Positions 1-9,845 of a stretch of DNA of 64,000 nucleotides are shown in pieces (positions within the stretch are counted from its first letter, which is position 1; each line of letters begins with the position of its first letter). The position numbers were made by a program, and so were the translations under genes. The notes under the pieces are model-generated. The model was not told where the DNA came from. It saw nothing but the letters and a program-made list of their open reading frames with translations, and did no database searches. This stretch comes from Lacrimispora indolis DSM 755 (lineage in GTDB: Bacteria > Bacillota > Clostridia > Lachnospirales > Lachnospiraceae): assembly GCF_000526995.1 (NCBI RefSeq), contig NZ_AZUI01000001.1, positions 2,232,001 to 2,296,000 of the forward strand, read 5' to 3'.

Positions 1-3000
1 CAGGAAAAATACATTGATGGAAATGGGAATCAGACTTTGTATTCTTATAACAATGCTGGTAAGCTGGAAGAAATTACGAATGCAGTTAGGGATAAACGGA
101 GGTATCAATACAATGACAGCGGAAGAATAATTGAAATAAAGGACTTTGACAACAGTATTCACCAAATGGAGTATGATGCGTGCAGCCGCTGCTGTAAATA
201 TACGGATCCGGAGGAAAATGTCACCTCATATGAATACGATAGTATGGGGAAAATGGTTAAAAAGAGTCTCACTAATGGGGGGGCTTATCTGTATTCTTAT
301 TCTCATTTAGGTCATATACAAACAGCCGTGGATCCATTAGGAAATACTACAAAGTTCTGGCATGATCCCAATGGGAACTGTATAAAGGTCGCGGAACCCA
401 ATGGAGCAGAAACAGTATATGTTTATGATGCTTTAAATCGACTGATAAGCAGAACAGAGGTAGATGGATTTATCTTAAATTATGAATACGATACTAGTAA
501 TAATGTGACAAAGACGATGGATAATTACGGAAATGAGGTATTGACGGAGTACGATTTAGCAGGAAGACCTGCGAAAGTAACCGATGTATATGGGAACTGC
601 AGTGATTTTTCCTATGATTGTCTGGGACAAATAGTAAATAAGATGGATGGAGCGGGCAGAAAGACGGATTATAGCTATTATCCTGGAAAACTTCTGAAAA
701 AGGTACAGTATTGCGACGGTACAAGTAAAGAGTTTTTTTATGATGGAAACCGGAATATAACAAAGATAAAAAATCAAGATAGTTTTACTGTTAATTTTAC
801 GTATGATTGCCTAGACAGATGTATTGCAGTAACGGATTCCCTGGGCAATAAAAAAAGTTATTTATATGATAAAAATAGAAATATCACATCAATGGTAAAT
901 GCCAATGGTAAAATTACTCGATTTGAATACTCGCTTAATGGAAACATTACAAAAGTAATTGATGCCTTAGGCAATAGTACTTTTTATGAATATGATTGTA
1001 TGGGGAAACTTCTTTCTGCCATGAAGCTAGGTGGAAAGGAATCAGAAACACATCTTTACCAAAGAAATTTACTTGGGCAGATTGAAGCTATTACCAATGC
1101 ATTAGGAAATACAGAGTATTATGAATATGATAAAAATGGTAATGTAATTAAAAAGACGGACAGAGATGGAGGTGAAAGCTGTTTTACATATTCTCTCGCT
1201 GGTTTGTTAGAAAATATAAAATATACAGATGACAAACAGGTAACACTGAAATACGATGGTTTAAGACGGCTAAATGAAATAGAAGACTGGTATGGAACTA
1301 CAAAAGTAGAATGGGGTGTTTATGAGCATCTTAAATCCATTACAGATTACAAGGGGCGAAAAACTTCCTATGAGTTTTCTCCTAGGGGAAAGTTGCTTCA
1401 AATGAATTATCCAAATGGGAAGAATGTGAAGTACGCGTATGATGAGTGCTTACGTTTATCTAATCTGGCAGATGGAATCCAAAATGTAGGTTATCGATAC
1501 AATAAAAACGGGTTATTGCAGGAAAAAATTTTTTACAAACGGATTAAAGGTCAATTATTCCTATAATGAGGCAGGGCAGCTGATCAGTATTATTAATAAA
1601 GATCATGAAAAGATTTTAGACCAATATCATTATACTTATGATCCGATAGGAAACAAGACGGGTATTAACAAACAACGAACAGGAATACCATTGGAAAGTG
1701 GCGATTTTCAATACGAATACAATTCCCTGAACCAAATTATCAAAGTATTAAGAAACGGAAAAGAGTTACGGGAATATGCATATGATGTATTTGGTAACCG
1801 TATTTTTAAGAAAGAGGGAGAAATTGAAACTAATTATATTTATAATGCCAATAACCAGTTAATAAGGGAAATGGGAGAGGAAATAAAAGATTATGAATAT
1901 GATTTAAGAGGGAATTTAAGAACTGTATCCGTAGATGGCATAATAAGCAGGAGTTATGAATTTGGTATAAGTAATCACATGGAGACAGTTACCGATGAGA
2001 AGGGGGTACTCCATACTTATCAATATAATGGTTTAGGACATAGAATTGGGAAACAGGTTTCTGATGGAAATATTTCAACGGATGTCGAGTATATTTTGGA
2101 TTTTACCAAAAGAGGTAATAACCTGCTGGAAAAGATAGAAAACGGTGAGGCAGAGGAATATATATGGGATAACAATATTGTTGTGGCTACAGGGAAAAGT
2201 GGAAAGAAATAATATCTAAATGATGAATTAGGAAGCACTATCCGTACCTGTTTCAGTAATGGCAGGGATGCAGGTCTTTATGGATACAGTGAGTTTGGAG
2301 AGATCACCTATAAAAATGAAAGAGCGCACCAGCCATTTGGTTTTACCGGTTATCAGTGGGATGAAAACAGCGGTACCTATTATGCACAGGCAAGGGAGTA
2401 TTGTCCATCTACAGGTTCGTTTATTAGTGAGGATATTGTAAATGACATTGTTGGATTGCCGGAAACGTTAAATCACTATAATTATTGTTGGGGAAATCCA
2501 TGTAAATGGGTGGATATTAATGGACAGTTTACGCAGAGAGAAGCAAATCAATATATATCCGGTTATTATCTGGACGAATATGAAAGAGCTTTTAATTCCT
2601 GGAAGGATGATGTATCTAATACCATTGATGATATAGGAAAATCAGTTGGAAATGGAATCAGCAGTGCTGCGACAGCAGTAAGTGAATTCTGGGGGAATGA
2701 AATTTATGGGGTGGATACTGATATTTATAAAAAGGGCTCCTTTACTTTACAATCTCATACTGGAGGAGAAATTATAGTTATAAATAGAAATGATAAAGGT
2801 CGTTTTTCAGGGTGGTCATTAAATGCATCTATAGAAATCCCCACCACAAATTATTCTACTGGATTTACACTTTCTGGTGAAAACATGAATCCTAATTCAT
2901 GGAAAACATTATGCTATTTTGAAAAAAAGGAGCTGGATGAAAAACTGAGCCATTCGGCAGGATATGGGTATAATGACAAAGGCTGCTATGTTAACGGAGA

Positions 3001-3262
3001 GATAAGTGGAACGACAGATAATATTCCGATTCCAATTCCCAATGGTGTGATTATTGATTCCCATACGAATGTAACTTGGTCAATATCTGAAGATAAAACA
3101 ATCTTACCATGGGATGCAATTGGTGGTGTCTGTGTAGTAACTGCAGGAGTAGTCGCTTTGGCGGTTGTAGGCCCGGAAGTTGCACTTGGAGGATTGATTG
3201 CAGGAGGGGGAGCGATTATAGCTGAGGCAGGAAGCTATGTAATTGCTGCATGCGGGGGTTAA
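1..3262 (+). pseudogene. Rhs/YD-repeat polymorphic toxin, 3' part, broken by a frameshift and a stop
   Basis: The reading frame is open from base 1, so the gene begins left of the window. It encodes a long run of YD repeats (many YEYD, FTYD, LGN motifs), the conserved Rhs core end (GFTGYQWDENSGTYYAQAREY, then the NHYNYCWGNP boundary near 2465-2500) and a variable C-terminal tip of about 245 residues. Two lesions break it. One is an extra T in the A6T6 run at 1523-1534, which moves translation to a frame ending at 1566. The other is an in-frame TAA at 2210-2212, after which the Rhs frame (YLNDELGS...) continues without a gap to 3262. The TTG at 2456 has no ribosome-binding site and is only the first possible start after the stop. 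The tip ends in a Gly/Ala/Val-rich hydrophobic stretch (about residues 220-268 of the part after 2456), which suggests membrane insertion; I recognise no enzymatic toxin motif. In this family the core encapsulates the toxin and the tip varies between strains. A sequencing error in the homopolymer is possible but would not explain the TAA. Confidence 0.85.
1523..1534 (+). other. A6T6 homopolymer at the Rhs frameshift
   Basis: A run of six A followed by six T. Removing one T restores a continuous Rhs frame (IFTNGLKVNYSYNEAGQ). Such a tract is prone to slippage, so this could be replication slippage, phase variation or a sequencing error. Confidence 0.6.
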
Positions 3263-3318
3263 TATTATAAACAGTATTATCAATATATATTAAATAAAAT
3301 AAATAATGGAGTAGAATG

Positions 3319-4029
3319 ATGAAGTTATTAAAACGTATAAGAAAGTATATGCTTATTATTTTGAGTGTATTTGTTTTAATGGTAATGGGTGCATTTGTAG
3401 TTTTTTATGCATTAACATATCTCCAGAGTAAAGTAAAAGAAACTAATCTGGCAAATATAAAGATGGATGAAGATGGAAATTGGGAGATACCCAATTTTGA
3501 AACTCCAGACTTGGTGTATGCGGATACAAGGGAGGAGGCACTTACTTATAATGTTGATTACTATTTTAAACGTTATCCATATATGCATAAAGTGAACAAT
3601 GTAATTAAAGTTTTTGAGAATGATGAGTACGCAACTATGTTTTATCACACCATTAAAGATTCTAAAGGAGAAGGACTAGTTGCCAGTAAATTTAAAGTAA
3701 GAGAAACTGATGGAAAAAAGCAATATGCACTGATTTCAGTAGAACTTTCAGAAATGGGGGGGGCAATGATTTCGACTCCGTTAAAAACAATGCGTGCTGC
3801 GGCTCCGCTATATGATTTTATGTCGGAGTTTAGCATTAACAAAGGTGATCGGTTTATATACGGCAGTTTTGGTACTGAAAAAGTAAAAACGATAAAAATT
3901 GAGGGTCAAAGCCCTACCGAAGTGATTGAATATATGGTGAAGGGAAAAAAAGAATATTTCTGGTATTATGAAAATTTAATTAGTGATAAACCAAGTTCAA
4001 AATTTGATATAGAAATGGAGGAAGAGTAA
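3319..4029 (+). CDS. Membrane-anchored putative immunity protein, family 1 copy A
   Basis: This protein of about 236 residues has one N-terminal transmembrane segment (about residues 8-33, rich in Leu/Ile/Val) followed by a soluble domain that should face outwards. It lies 56 nt after the Rhs tip, the usual position of a cognate immunity gene. It is duplicated with the tip end further on, which supports the pairing. ATG codons stand at 3316 and 3319; the GGAG at 3308-3311 is better spaced (7 nt) for 3319. The C-terminus (SPTEVIEYMVKGKKEYFWYY, then NLISDKPSS and an acidic tail) is nearly identical in the paralogues. No known domain recognised. Inference: it protects against the hydrophobic, possibly membrane-acting tip encoded upstream. 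A lipid- or cell-surface role unrelated to toxins cannot be excluded. Confidence 0.6.
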   Translation: MKLLKRIRKYMLIILSVFVLMVMGAFVVFYALTYLQSKVKETNLANIKMDEDGNWEIPNFETPDLVYADTREEALTYNVDYYFKRYPYMHKVNNVIKVFENDEYATMFYHTIKDSKGEGLVASKFKVRETDGKKQYALISVELSEMGGAMISTPLKTMRAAAPLYDFMSEFSINKGDRFIYGSFGTEKVKTIKIEGQSPTEVIEYMVKGKKEYFWYYENLISDKPSSKFDIEMEEE

Positions 4030-4135
4030 AAATTAAAAGACATTTTAGTAAAGAATAATAACAGAACAATAGTCAAGCAAGTAGACACGATTATTAAAGA
4101 ATATTTTCTGGGACCAGAAGACTAAGCCTGTTCCC

Positions 4136-4620
4136 AGAACGATACAAATACAATCCTCTGAACCAAATTACCAAAGTATTAAGGAACAGAAAAGAGTTAC
4201 AAGAATATACATATGATGTATTTGGTAACCGTATTTTTAAGAAAAATTCATGGAAAACATTATGCTATTTTGAAAAGAAAAAGCTGAATGAAAAATTAAG
4301 TCATTCGGCAGGATATGGGTATAATAATGAAGCTGTTATGTTAACGGAGAGATAAGTGGAACGATAGATAATATTCCGATTCCAATTCCTAATGGTGTGA
4401 TTATTGATTCCCATACGAATGTTAATTGGTCAATATCTGAAGATAAAACAAATCCTGCCCAGGGATGCAATTGGAGGTGTCTGTGTTGTAACTGCAGGAG
4501 TAGTCGCTTTGACGGATATAGGTCAGGAAGTTGCACTTGGGGGATTGATTGCAGGAGGGATAGCGATAATTGCAGAAGCATGAAACTATGTAATTGCTGC
4601 ATGCGGGGATTAATATTATA
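4136..4620 (+). pseudogene. Rhs core fragment fused to a degraded copy of the tip
   Basis: In one frame the sequence reads YNPLNQITKVLRNRKELQ and YTYDVFGNRIFKK, a core segment also found at about 1711-1815. It then jumps at about 4244 to NSWKTLCYFEKKKLNEKLSHS, matching the tip from 2894. Frameshifts near 4325 and 4460 break the copy, and a TGA appears near its 3' end where the intact tip has Gly-Ser. There is no start codon or ribosome-binding site in front. This looks like a displaced orphan Rhs tip cassette of the kind left by homologous exchange at Rhs loci. The 4030-4135 stretch before it holds nothing I recognise. Confidence 0.75.
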
Positions 4621-4676
4621 AACAGCATTATCAGAACATATTGATAAAAAATGAAAATAAAAAATGGAGCAGAATG

Positions 4677-5387
4677 ATGAAGTTATTAAAACATATAAGG
4701 AAGTATATGCTTATTATTTTAAGTGTATTTGTTTTAATGATAATGGGTGCATTTGTCGTTTTTTATGCATTAACATATCTCCAGAGTAAAGTAAAAGAAA
4801 CTAATCTGGCAAATATAAGGATGGATGAAGGTGGAAATTGGGAGACACCCAATTTTGAAACACCGGACTTAGTGTATGCGGATACAATGGAGGGGGCACT
4901 TACTTTTAATGTCGATTACTATTTTAAACGTTATCCCTATATGCAAAAGGTGAATGATATAGTAAAAGTTTTTGAAAATGATGAATATGCAACTATGTTT
5001 TACCATACCATTAAAGATTCTAAAAGAGAAGGACTAGTTGCCAGTAAATTTAAAGTAAGAGAAACTGATGGAAAAAAGCAATATGCTCTGATTTCAGTAA
5101 ATCTTACGGAAAAAGGAACCCCAATGATATCGACACCGCTACAGACGATGCGTGATGCAGCTCCGTTATATGATTTTTTAGCAGAGTTTAGCATTAACAA
5201 AGGTGATCGGTTTATATATGGCAGTTTTGGTACTGAAAAAGTAAAAACGATAAAAATTGAGGGTCAAAGCCCTACCGAAGTGATTGAATATATGGTGAAG
5301 GGAAAAAAAGAATATTTCTGGTATTATGAAAATTTAATTAGTGATAAACCAAGTTCACAATTTGATATAGAAATGGAGGAAGAGTAA
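4677..5387 (+). CDS. Membrane-anchored putative immunity protein, family 1 copy B
   Basis: This is an intact paralogue of the gene at 3319, with the same N-terminal transmembrane segment, soluble domain and C-terminal NLISDKPSS plus acidic tail. Differences are concentrated in the middle of the soluble domain (for example ELSEMGGAMI against NLTEKGTPMI). ATG codons stand at 4674 and 4677 behind TGGAGC. The open frame extends back to 4641, but that stretch is not conserved in copy A. Retaining an intact immunity-like gene behind a broken tip is typical of Rhs arrays, where orphan immunity genes protect against toxins of sister strains. Function is inferred from context only. Confidence 0.6.
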   Translation: MKLLKHIRKYMLIILSVFVLMIMGAFVVFYALTYLQSKVKETNLANIRMDEGGNWETPNFETPDLVYADTMEGALTFNVDYYFKRYPYMQKVNDIVKVFENDEYATMFYHTIKDSKREGLVASKFKVRETDGKKQYALISVNLTEKGTPMISTPLQTMRDAAPLYDFLAEFSINKGDRFIYGSFGTEKVKTIKIEGQSPTEVIEYMVKGKKEYFWYYENLISDKPSSQFDIEMEEE

Positions 5388-5469
5388 AATTAAAAGTACA
5401 CTATAGGCTAGCCTTAAATATATCAATTATATATGCTGTCAGTTCTGACTCGTTTTGCTTATGCTTCGT

Positions 5470-5988
5470 AGTAGGTGTTTCCGAGACAGCGGGACCTATT
5501 ATGCGCAGACATGAGAATATTCCCCATCTACGGCTTATAGTAGAGCCAGAAGACAAGTGCAGTTGAATGCATATGTAGATGCAATAACTAGGAATCAGGC
5601 TGATAAAAGATATAAGGGAAGGACTGCAATACCGGGGGAATCCTTAAATGCTATATTTAACTGCGATGTTCCCAGCAAAAGATATCCAAATAAAGTTATT
5701 CATTACCATACAGATGCAGGCTATCCCGGAATGATCTTCTGGTCCTATGAGAATAGGAAAAAGCAGCCACAGGAGGAAATAGTAGCAGTACCAAAAGATG
5801 CATTGGAATGGGCGAAGAATGCTGGCCTAGTGCTGGTAGGAGTCGGAGCAGTAATAGCAGGGGGTGTTTTAATAGCAGATGATTTTACTGGTGTTGGAGG
5901 ATTCGATGATGGCGTTGCTGTGGCGCTTTTTGCAAAAGCAGCACAAATATTTACACAAGTATTTGGCAGTTGCCCAGCAGTAAATTAA
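5470..5988 (+). pseudogene. Orphan Rhs tip, second type, with core remnant
   Basis: An in-frame remnant of the Rhs core end (DSGTYYAQT, stop, EYSPST) at about 5485-5530 carries a TGA at 5512-5514 where the intact core has Arg. The frame then stays open for a different tip of about 145 residues ending at 5988. The only early start, GTG at 5557, has no good ribosome-binding site. The tip ends in a hydrophobic Gly-rich stretch (GLVLVGVGAVIAGGVLIADD, then FTGVGGFDDG), a pattern seen near the ends of other Rhs-type proteins. No catalytic motif recognised. It directly precedes immunity-like family 2, so the pairing resembles tip 1 with family 1. Nothing recognisable at 5388-5469. Confidence 0.65.
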
Positions 5989-6040
5989 TATATCGGAGTA
6001 AGCAGATGAATCAAACACAGTGTTTGAGAAAGGAACGAAA

Positions 6041-6883
6041 ATGGGAAAGAAGAGTATCGTAATTGAAGTGATGAAAAAGAGGTTGGCTCCCTACGGTTTT
6101 CAATATGCGGATTATGAAGGATATCGGTGGAGATTCGGCAGAGAGGTAGATGGATTGATTCAAAGCATAGTGATTCAGAAAAGTTATCATGGAAATGATT
6201 ATACTTTGGAAATGGACAATGGTTATTGGTTTGGTAGATCAAAGGAAATAACCGGTGATCCAAACTGTAAATTAGACTTCCTGCCCTTTCATAACGAAGA
6301 AGAACAGATTGCTGTGCTGAACAGGCTGTTAGATTTGGTTGAACAATACGGATTGAAAAAACTGGAGGAAAAGGCGGAAGAATCAAGAGCGAAGATAAAA
6401 GAGATGGAAGAATGGCTTTATCCAACACCTGAAATGTATAAAAAGTTATATGAAGAGAATTCTGTATTGACAAAAAAGTTTATTGAGAAAAATAATGCAG
6501 ATAAATTGTCAGAAGAAAACATGCTTCTGCTATTAAAAAAGGAGTTAGAGAAGGTCAAAGGAGAGCCGTATGAAACAGTACAGGATAAATTAATAGAGCT
6601 TGCTTCTGTATATGGAAATATGTTTATAAAAAAGGTAGGTGGACGATGGGATCATAGTGTTTTAAATGGAATTACTAGTGTGGATATAACATTATTACGC
6701 CAGTGTGATATATTAAAGGATTTGGTACGGATATGGCAAAGGGAAGACGCTGAATTAATACTAAATGATTATAATAATAATTGTAATAAAATTATTAAAT
6801 GGGTAAGAACTTGTAGAAAATCGCATGGGGATGATTGGCAACCAACATCCGGTTATGCGAAATGGAAAGTACCGCCAATGTGA
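6041..6883 (+). CDS. Putative immunity protein, family 2 copy A (full length)
   Basis: This soluble protein of about 280 residues has no signal peptide or membrane segment. It is the only intact member of a family present three times in tandem here. Its N-terminal half (about residues 1-115: MGKKSIVIEVMKKRLAPYGF, then YEGYRWRFGREVDG) resembles small alpha/beta immunity-type domains with a long-chain 'gF.y...g..wrf' pattern. The second half is helical and charged, ending in PTSGYAKWKVPPM. The GTG at 6020 is in frame, but the ATG at 6041 matches the starts of copies B and C and follows AAAGGA. It lies 52 nt after the second tip. I do not recognise a named family; the immunity role is inferred from position and copy number. 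Confidence 0.6.
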   Translation: MGKKSIVIEVMKKRLAPYGFQYADYEGYRWRFGREVDGLIQSIVIQKSYHGNDYTLEMDNGYWFGRSKEITGDPNCKLDFLPFHNEEEQIAVLNRLLDLVEQYGLKKLEEKAEESRAKIKEMEEWLYPTPEMYKKLYEENSVLTKKFIEKNNADKLSEENMLLLLKKELEKVKGEPYETVQDKLIELASVYGNMFIKKVGGRWDHSVLNGITSVDITLLRQCDILKDLVRIWQREDAELILNDYNNNCNKIIKWVRTCRKSHGDDWQPTSGYAKWKVPPM

Positions 6884-6919
6884 TTATTATGTTTATGTAT
6901 AATCGTGGGGAGAGAGAAA

Positions 6920-7761
6920 ATGGGAAAGAAGAGTATCGTAATTGAAGTGATGAAAAAGAGGTTGGCTCCCTACGGTTTTCAATATGCGGATTATGAAGGA
7001 TATCGGTGGAGATTCAGCAGAAAGGTAGATGGATTGATTCAAAGCGTAGTGATTCAGAAAAGTTATCATGGAAATGATTATACTTTGGAAATGGACAATG
7101 GTTATTGGTTTGGTAGATCAAGGGAAATAACCGATGATCCAAACTGTAAATTAGACTTCCTGCCCTTTCATAACGAAGAAGAACAGATTGCTGTGCTAAA
7201 CAGGCTGTTAGATTTGGTTGAACAATACGGATTGAAGAAACTGGAGGAAAAGGCGGAAGAATCAAGAGCAAAGATACAAGAGATGGAAGAATGGCTTTAT
7301 CCAACTCGTGAAATGTATAAAAAGTTATATGAAGAGAATTCTGTATTGACACAAAAGTTTATAGAACAACATAATGCAGATAAGTTGTCAGAAGAAGATA
7401 TGCTCTTGCTGTTAAAAAAGGAATTAGAAAAAGTCAAGGGAGAGCCGTATGAGGAGGTACAGGATAAATTAATAGAGCTTGCTTCGGTATACGGGAATAT
7501 GTTTATAAAAAAGTGGGTGGACGTTGGAAATATACAGAAAGTGATGGATTATCTGGCGTAGATATAACTTTATACCATTGGCGTGATGTATTACAGGAAT
7601 TGGTAAGGATATGGCAAAGAGAAGACGTTGAATTAATACTAAATTATTATTATGATAATTGTAATGGAATTATTAAATGGGTAAGAACTTGTAGAAAATC
7701 GCATGGGGAAGATTGGCAACCAACATCCGGTTATGCGAAATGGAAAGTACCGCCAATGTGA
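6920..7761 (+). pseudogene. Putative immunity protein, family 2 copy B, frameshifted
   Basis: This copy is near-identical to copy A for about 195 codons. A single-base deletion near 7513-7520 (AAAAAAGTGGGTGG against AAAAAAGGTAGGTGG in copy A) then diverts the frame to a stop at 7561. The remaining C-terminal part reads on in another frame from about 7513 to 7761 and keeps the PTSGYAKWKVPPM ending. A truncated product of about 213 residues may still be made from the ATG at 6920. The spacer between copies (TTATGTATAATCGTGG) is itself repeated, so the array arose by tandem duplication of gene plus spacer. Confidence 0.75.
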
Positions 7762-7795
7762 TTATCATGTTTATGTATAATCGTGGAGAGAGAGA

Positions 7796-8359
7796 ATGGG
7801 AAAGAAGAGTATCGTAATTGAAGTGATGAAAAAGAGGTTGGCTCCCTACGGTTTTCAATATGCGGATTATGAAGGATATCGTTGGAGATTCAGCAGAGAG
7901 GTAGATGGATTGATTCAAAGCGTAGTGATTCAGAAAAGTTACCATGGAAATGATTATACTTTGGAAATGGACAATGGTTATTGGTTCGGCAGATCGCAAG
8001 AAATAACCGGTGATCCAAACTGTAAATTAGACTTCCTGCCCTTTCATAACGAAGAAGAACAGATTGCTGTGTTAAACAGGCTGTTAGATTTGGTTGAACA
8101 ATACGGATTGAAGAAGCTGGAGGAAAAGGCGGAAGAATCAAGAGCGAAGATAAAAGAGATGGAAGAATGGCTTTATCCAACTCCTGAAATGCATAAAAAG
8201 TTATATGTAGAGAATTCTGTATTGGCACGGAAATTCATTAAACAGCATAATGCGGATGAATTGTCAGAAGAGGATATGCTACAGCTGCTAAAGAAAGAAT
8301 TGGAGAAAATGCGAGGAGAAAAATATGTGAATGTTCAGGATACATTACCATACTGTTAA
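7796..8359 (+). pseudogene. Putative immunity protein, family 2 copy C, truncated
   Basis: The first ~180 codons match copies A and B, with an intact ATG and a GAGAGAG-rich leader. At about 8340 the sequence switches abruptly into a degraded copy of the second Rhs tip (CATTACCATAC, as at 5700). The last five codons and the stop are therefore foreign. The junction has little shared sequence (CAGGATA-A/C-ATTA), consistent with illegitimate recombination. About 100 C-terminal residues of the family are missing. Confidence 0.75.
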
Positions 8360-8682
8360 AAACTATCTAGGAATGATCTTCTGGTCATATTAGGTCAGGA
8401 AAAAGCAACTGCAGGAGGAAATGGTAGCAGTGCCAAAAGACGTATTGGAATGGCTGAAGAATTCTGGTCTGGTAGTGGTAGGAGCCGGAGCTTATCGGCA
8501 AAACAGAGGCAGATGGTCTCGTAACAACTTATGAATACAATAGTAATAACCGTGTAATCAAAGTAATGGATAACTACGGGAATCAATCAACAATTGAATA
8601 TGATGATATAGGAAATCCTGTTGGCGTAACAGATGTATATGGGAGCCTCATCTTATATTCTTATGATTGCTTTGGTGATTAA
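8343..8682 (+). pseudogene. Tip remnant joined to Rhs core remnant
   Basis: 8343-8489 is a degraded copy of the second tip (GMIFWSY, a stop, then KKQLQEEMVAVPKDVLEW), comparable to 5701-5850. At about 8490 it changes to Rhs core sequence (GKTEADGLVTTYEYNSNN, then DNYGNQSTIEYDDIG) resembling the core near 440-640, and ends at a TAA near 8680. No start or ribosome-binding site. It is one more displaced segment of the array. 8683-8780 holds nothing recognised. Confidence 0.7.
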
Positions 8683-8804
8683 TATTATACCAAAAAATGG
8701 AGGTCATTGCTTTTTTATTTGCAAACTCCCATAGAACCATGGCTTAACAATAAAAAATGGTAGTGAAATTTGACACTACCGGAATTAGCAGGAGAGAGAT
8801 ATTA

Positions 8805-9533
8805 ATGAAAAGGATAATAAAATATATAGGATTCTTTATGCTTGCAATGCTGGGATTATTTATGATATTGGTTATTTTGATTATATTTTCTGCGTTTAGC
8901 TCAGAGAATAATAGAAGTACTAAAAGTGATTCTGGAAATATAATAGTGGAGTTTGAGGGAAAAAAGATGCCAGAACTTGAGAAAAAGGTACCAGTTTTTG
9001 CAGACAGCATGGAAGAAGCACTTGCAGTGGTAAATCATGAGCTTTATTTTGGCGATGATAAATATATTGATCAAGTGAGTTATATCATAAAAGTTTTTGA
9101 AAATGATAAATATTCGACAATGTTTTATTTATCTGATAAAAATTCAAAGGAAGGTGCATTTGTTGGAGCTAAGTTTATTGTAAAAACTACAAACAGTAAG
9201 AAACAATATGCACTACTTTATACAATGCACATGGGATATGGTGACCATGGTAAAAATAAAATGACGCCTGAAGAAGAATTTAGCCTATTTTGTCAGTACA
9301 TACAAGCATTTGATATTGGTAATTTGAGTGAATATGGAATTAATGAAGGAGACCGTTTCATATTTGGTGGTATTGATACTGTAGATGTGAATCAACTAAA
9401 AATAGAAGGACAGAGTCCAACTGAAATTATTGAATTTTCACTTTATGGAGAAAAAAATTATTTCTGGTATTACGAAAATTTAATTAGTGATAAACCAAGT
9501 TCGGAATTTGACATAGAGATAGAAGAAAAATAG
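8805..9533 (+). CDS. Membrane-anchored putative immunity protein, family 1 copy C (divergent)
   Basis: About 242 residues. It has an N-terminal transmembrane segment (about residues 5-30: IGFFMLAMLGLFMILVILII), then a soluble domain. The middle differs strongly from copies A and B and carries an extra insertion (MHMGYGDHGKNKMTPEEEF). The last ~40 residues (EGQSPTEIIEFSLYGEK, FWYYENLISDKPSS) are nearly the same as theirs. The ATG at 8805 follows AGGAGAG at 8790-8796 with good spacing; an in-frame ATG at 8757 lacks a good site. The conserved ends with a variable middle suggest that the middle determines specificity, or that the ends were homogenised by recombination. Function inferred from paralogues. 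Confidence 0.6.
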   Translation: MKRIIKYIGFFMLAMLGLFMILVILIIFSAFSSENNRSTKSDSGNIIVEFEGKKMPELEKKVPVFADSMEEALAVVNHELYFGDDKYIDQVSYIIKVFENDKYSTMFYLSDKNSKEGAFVGAKFIVKTTNSKKQYALLYTMHMGYGDHGKNKMTPEEEFSLFCQYIQAFDIGNLSEYGINEGDRFIFGGIDTVDVNQLKIEGQSPTEIIEFSLYGEKNYFWYYENLISDKPSSEFDIEIEEK

Positions 9534-9699
9534 TGAAATGGCCGGAATTTAAGGATTGTTATGCAGTTAAAAGCGAGAATGTGACACTGTGTACATATGA
9601 TAGCTGTGGGGATTTAATGTAAATACTCAATGCTTTGGGGCAGAAAGCATATAGGATCTATAATGAAGAGTATTTATTGATATACTTAAAACTTCCGAA

Positions 9700-9820
9700 T
9701 GGTCAGTTTCAAAAGATAAAACAATGGCGCCATGGGATATTGTGGTAGAGTGTGTTGGCGTGGTTGCATTAGTTTCCATTGCTGTAGCATCCTTAGGTCT
9801 ACTATGTAGAGTATAGCATT
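9700..9820 (+). pseudogene. Remnant of first-type Rhs tip
   Basis: The frame from about 9700 reads WSVSKDKTMAPWDIVVECVG, then VVALVSIAVASLG, and stops. This is recognisably the hydrophobic end of the first tip (WSISEDKTILPWDAIGGVCV at about 3080). Only about 40 codons survive. The preceding 9534-9699 stretch shows nothing I recognise. Confidence 0.6.
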
Positions 9821-9845
9821 GTATAATAGCCAAAGGGAGATGACA

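Larger units (their letters stand above)
2894..5387 (+). repeat. Tandem duplication of tip 3' end plus immunity-like gene
   Basis: Bases 2894-4029 (last ~120 codons of the tip plus family 1 copy A) recur with small differences at 4245-5387. The second copy is preceded by a fragment of the Rhs core (4146-4243, matching 1711-1815). That core fragment is joined directly to the tip sequence, so the stretch equivalent to about 1816-2893 was lost or never copied. Confidence 0.8.

Noticed and set aside
2456..3262. Independent gene for the first Rhs tip
   Set aside because: The first possible start is a TTG in the middle of the conserved core end with no ribosome-binding site; it is the continuation of the Rhs frame after the TAA.
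6041..8340. Long direct repeats that could suggest a CRISPR or satellite
   Set aside because: Repeat units are about 880 nt and are paralogous genes with shared spacers, not short repeats with unique spacers.
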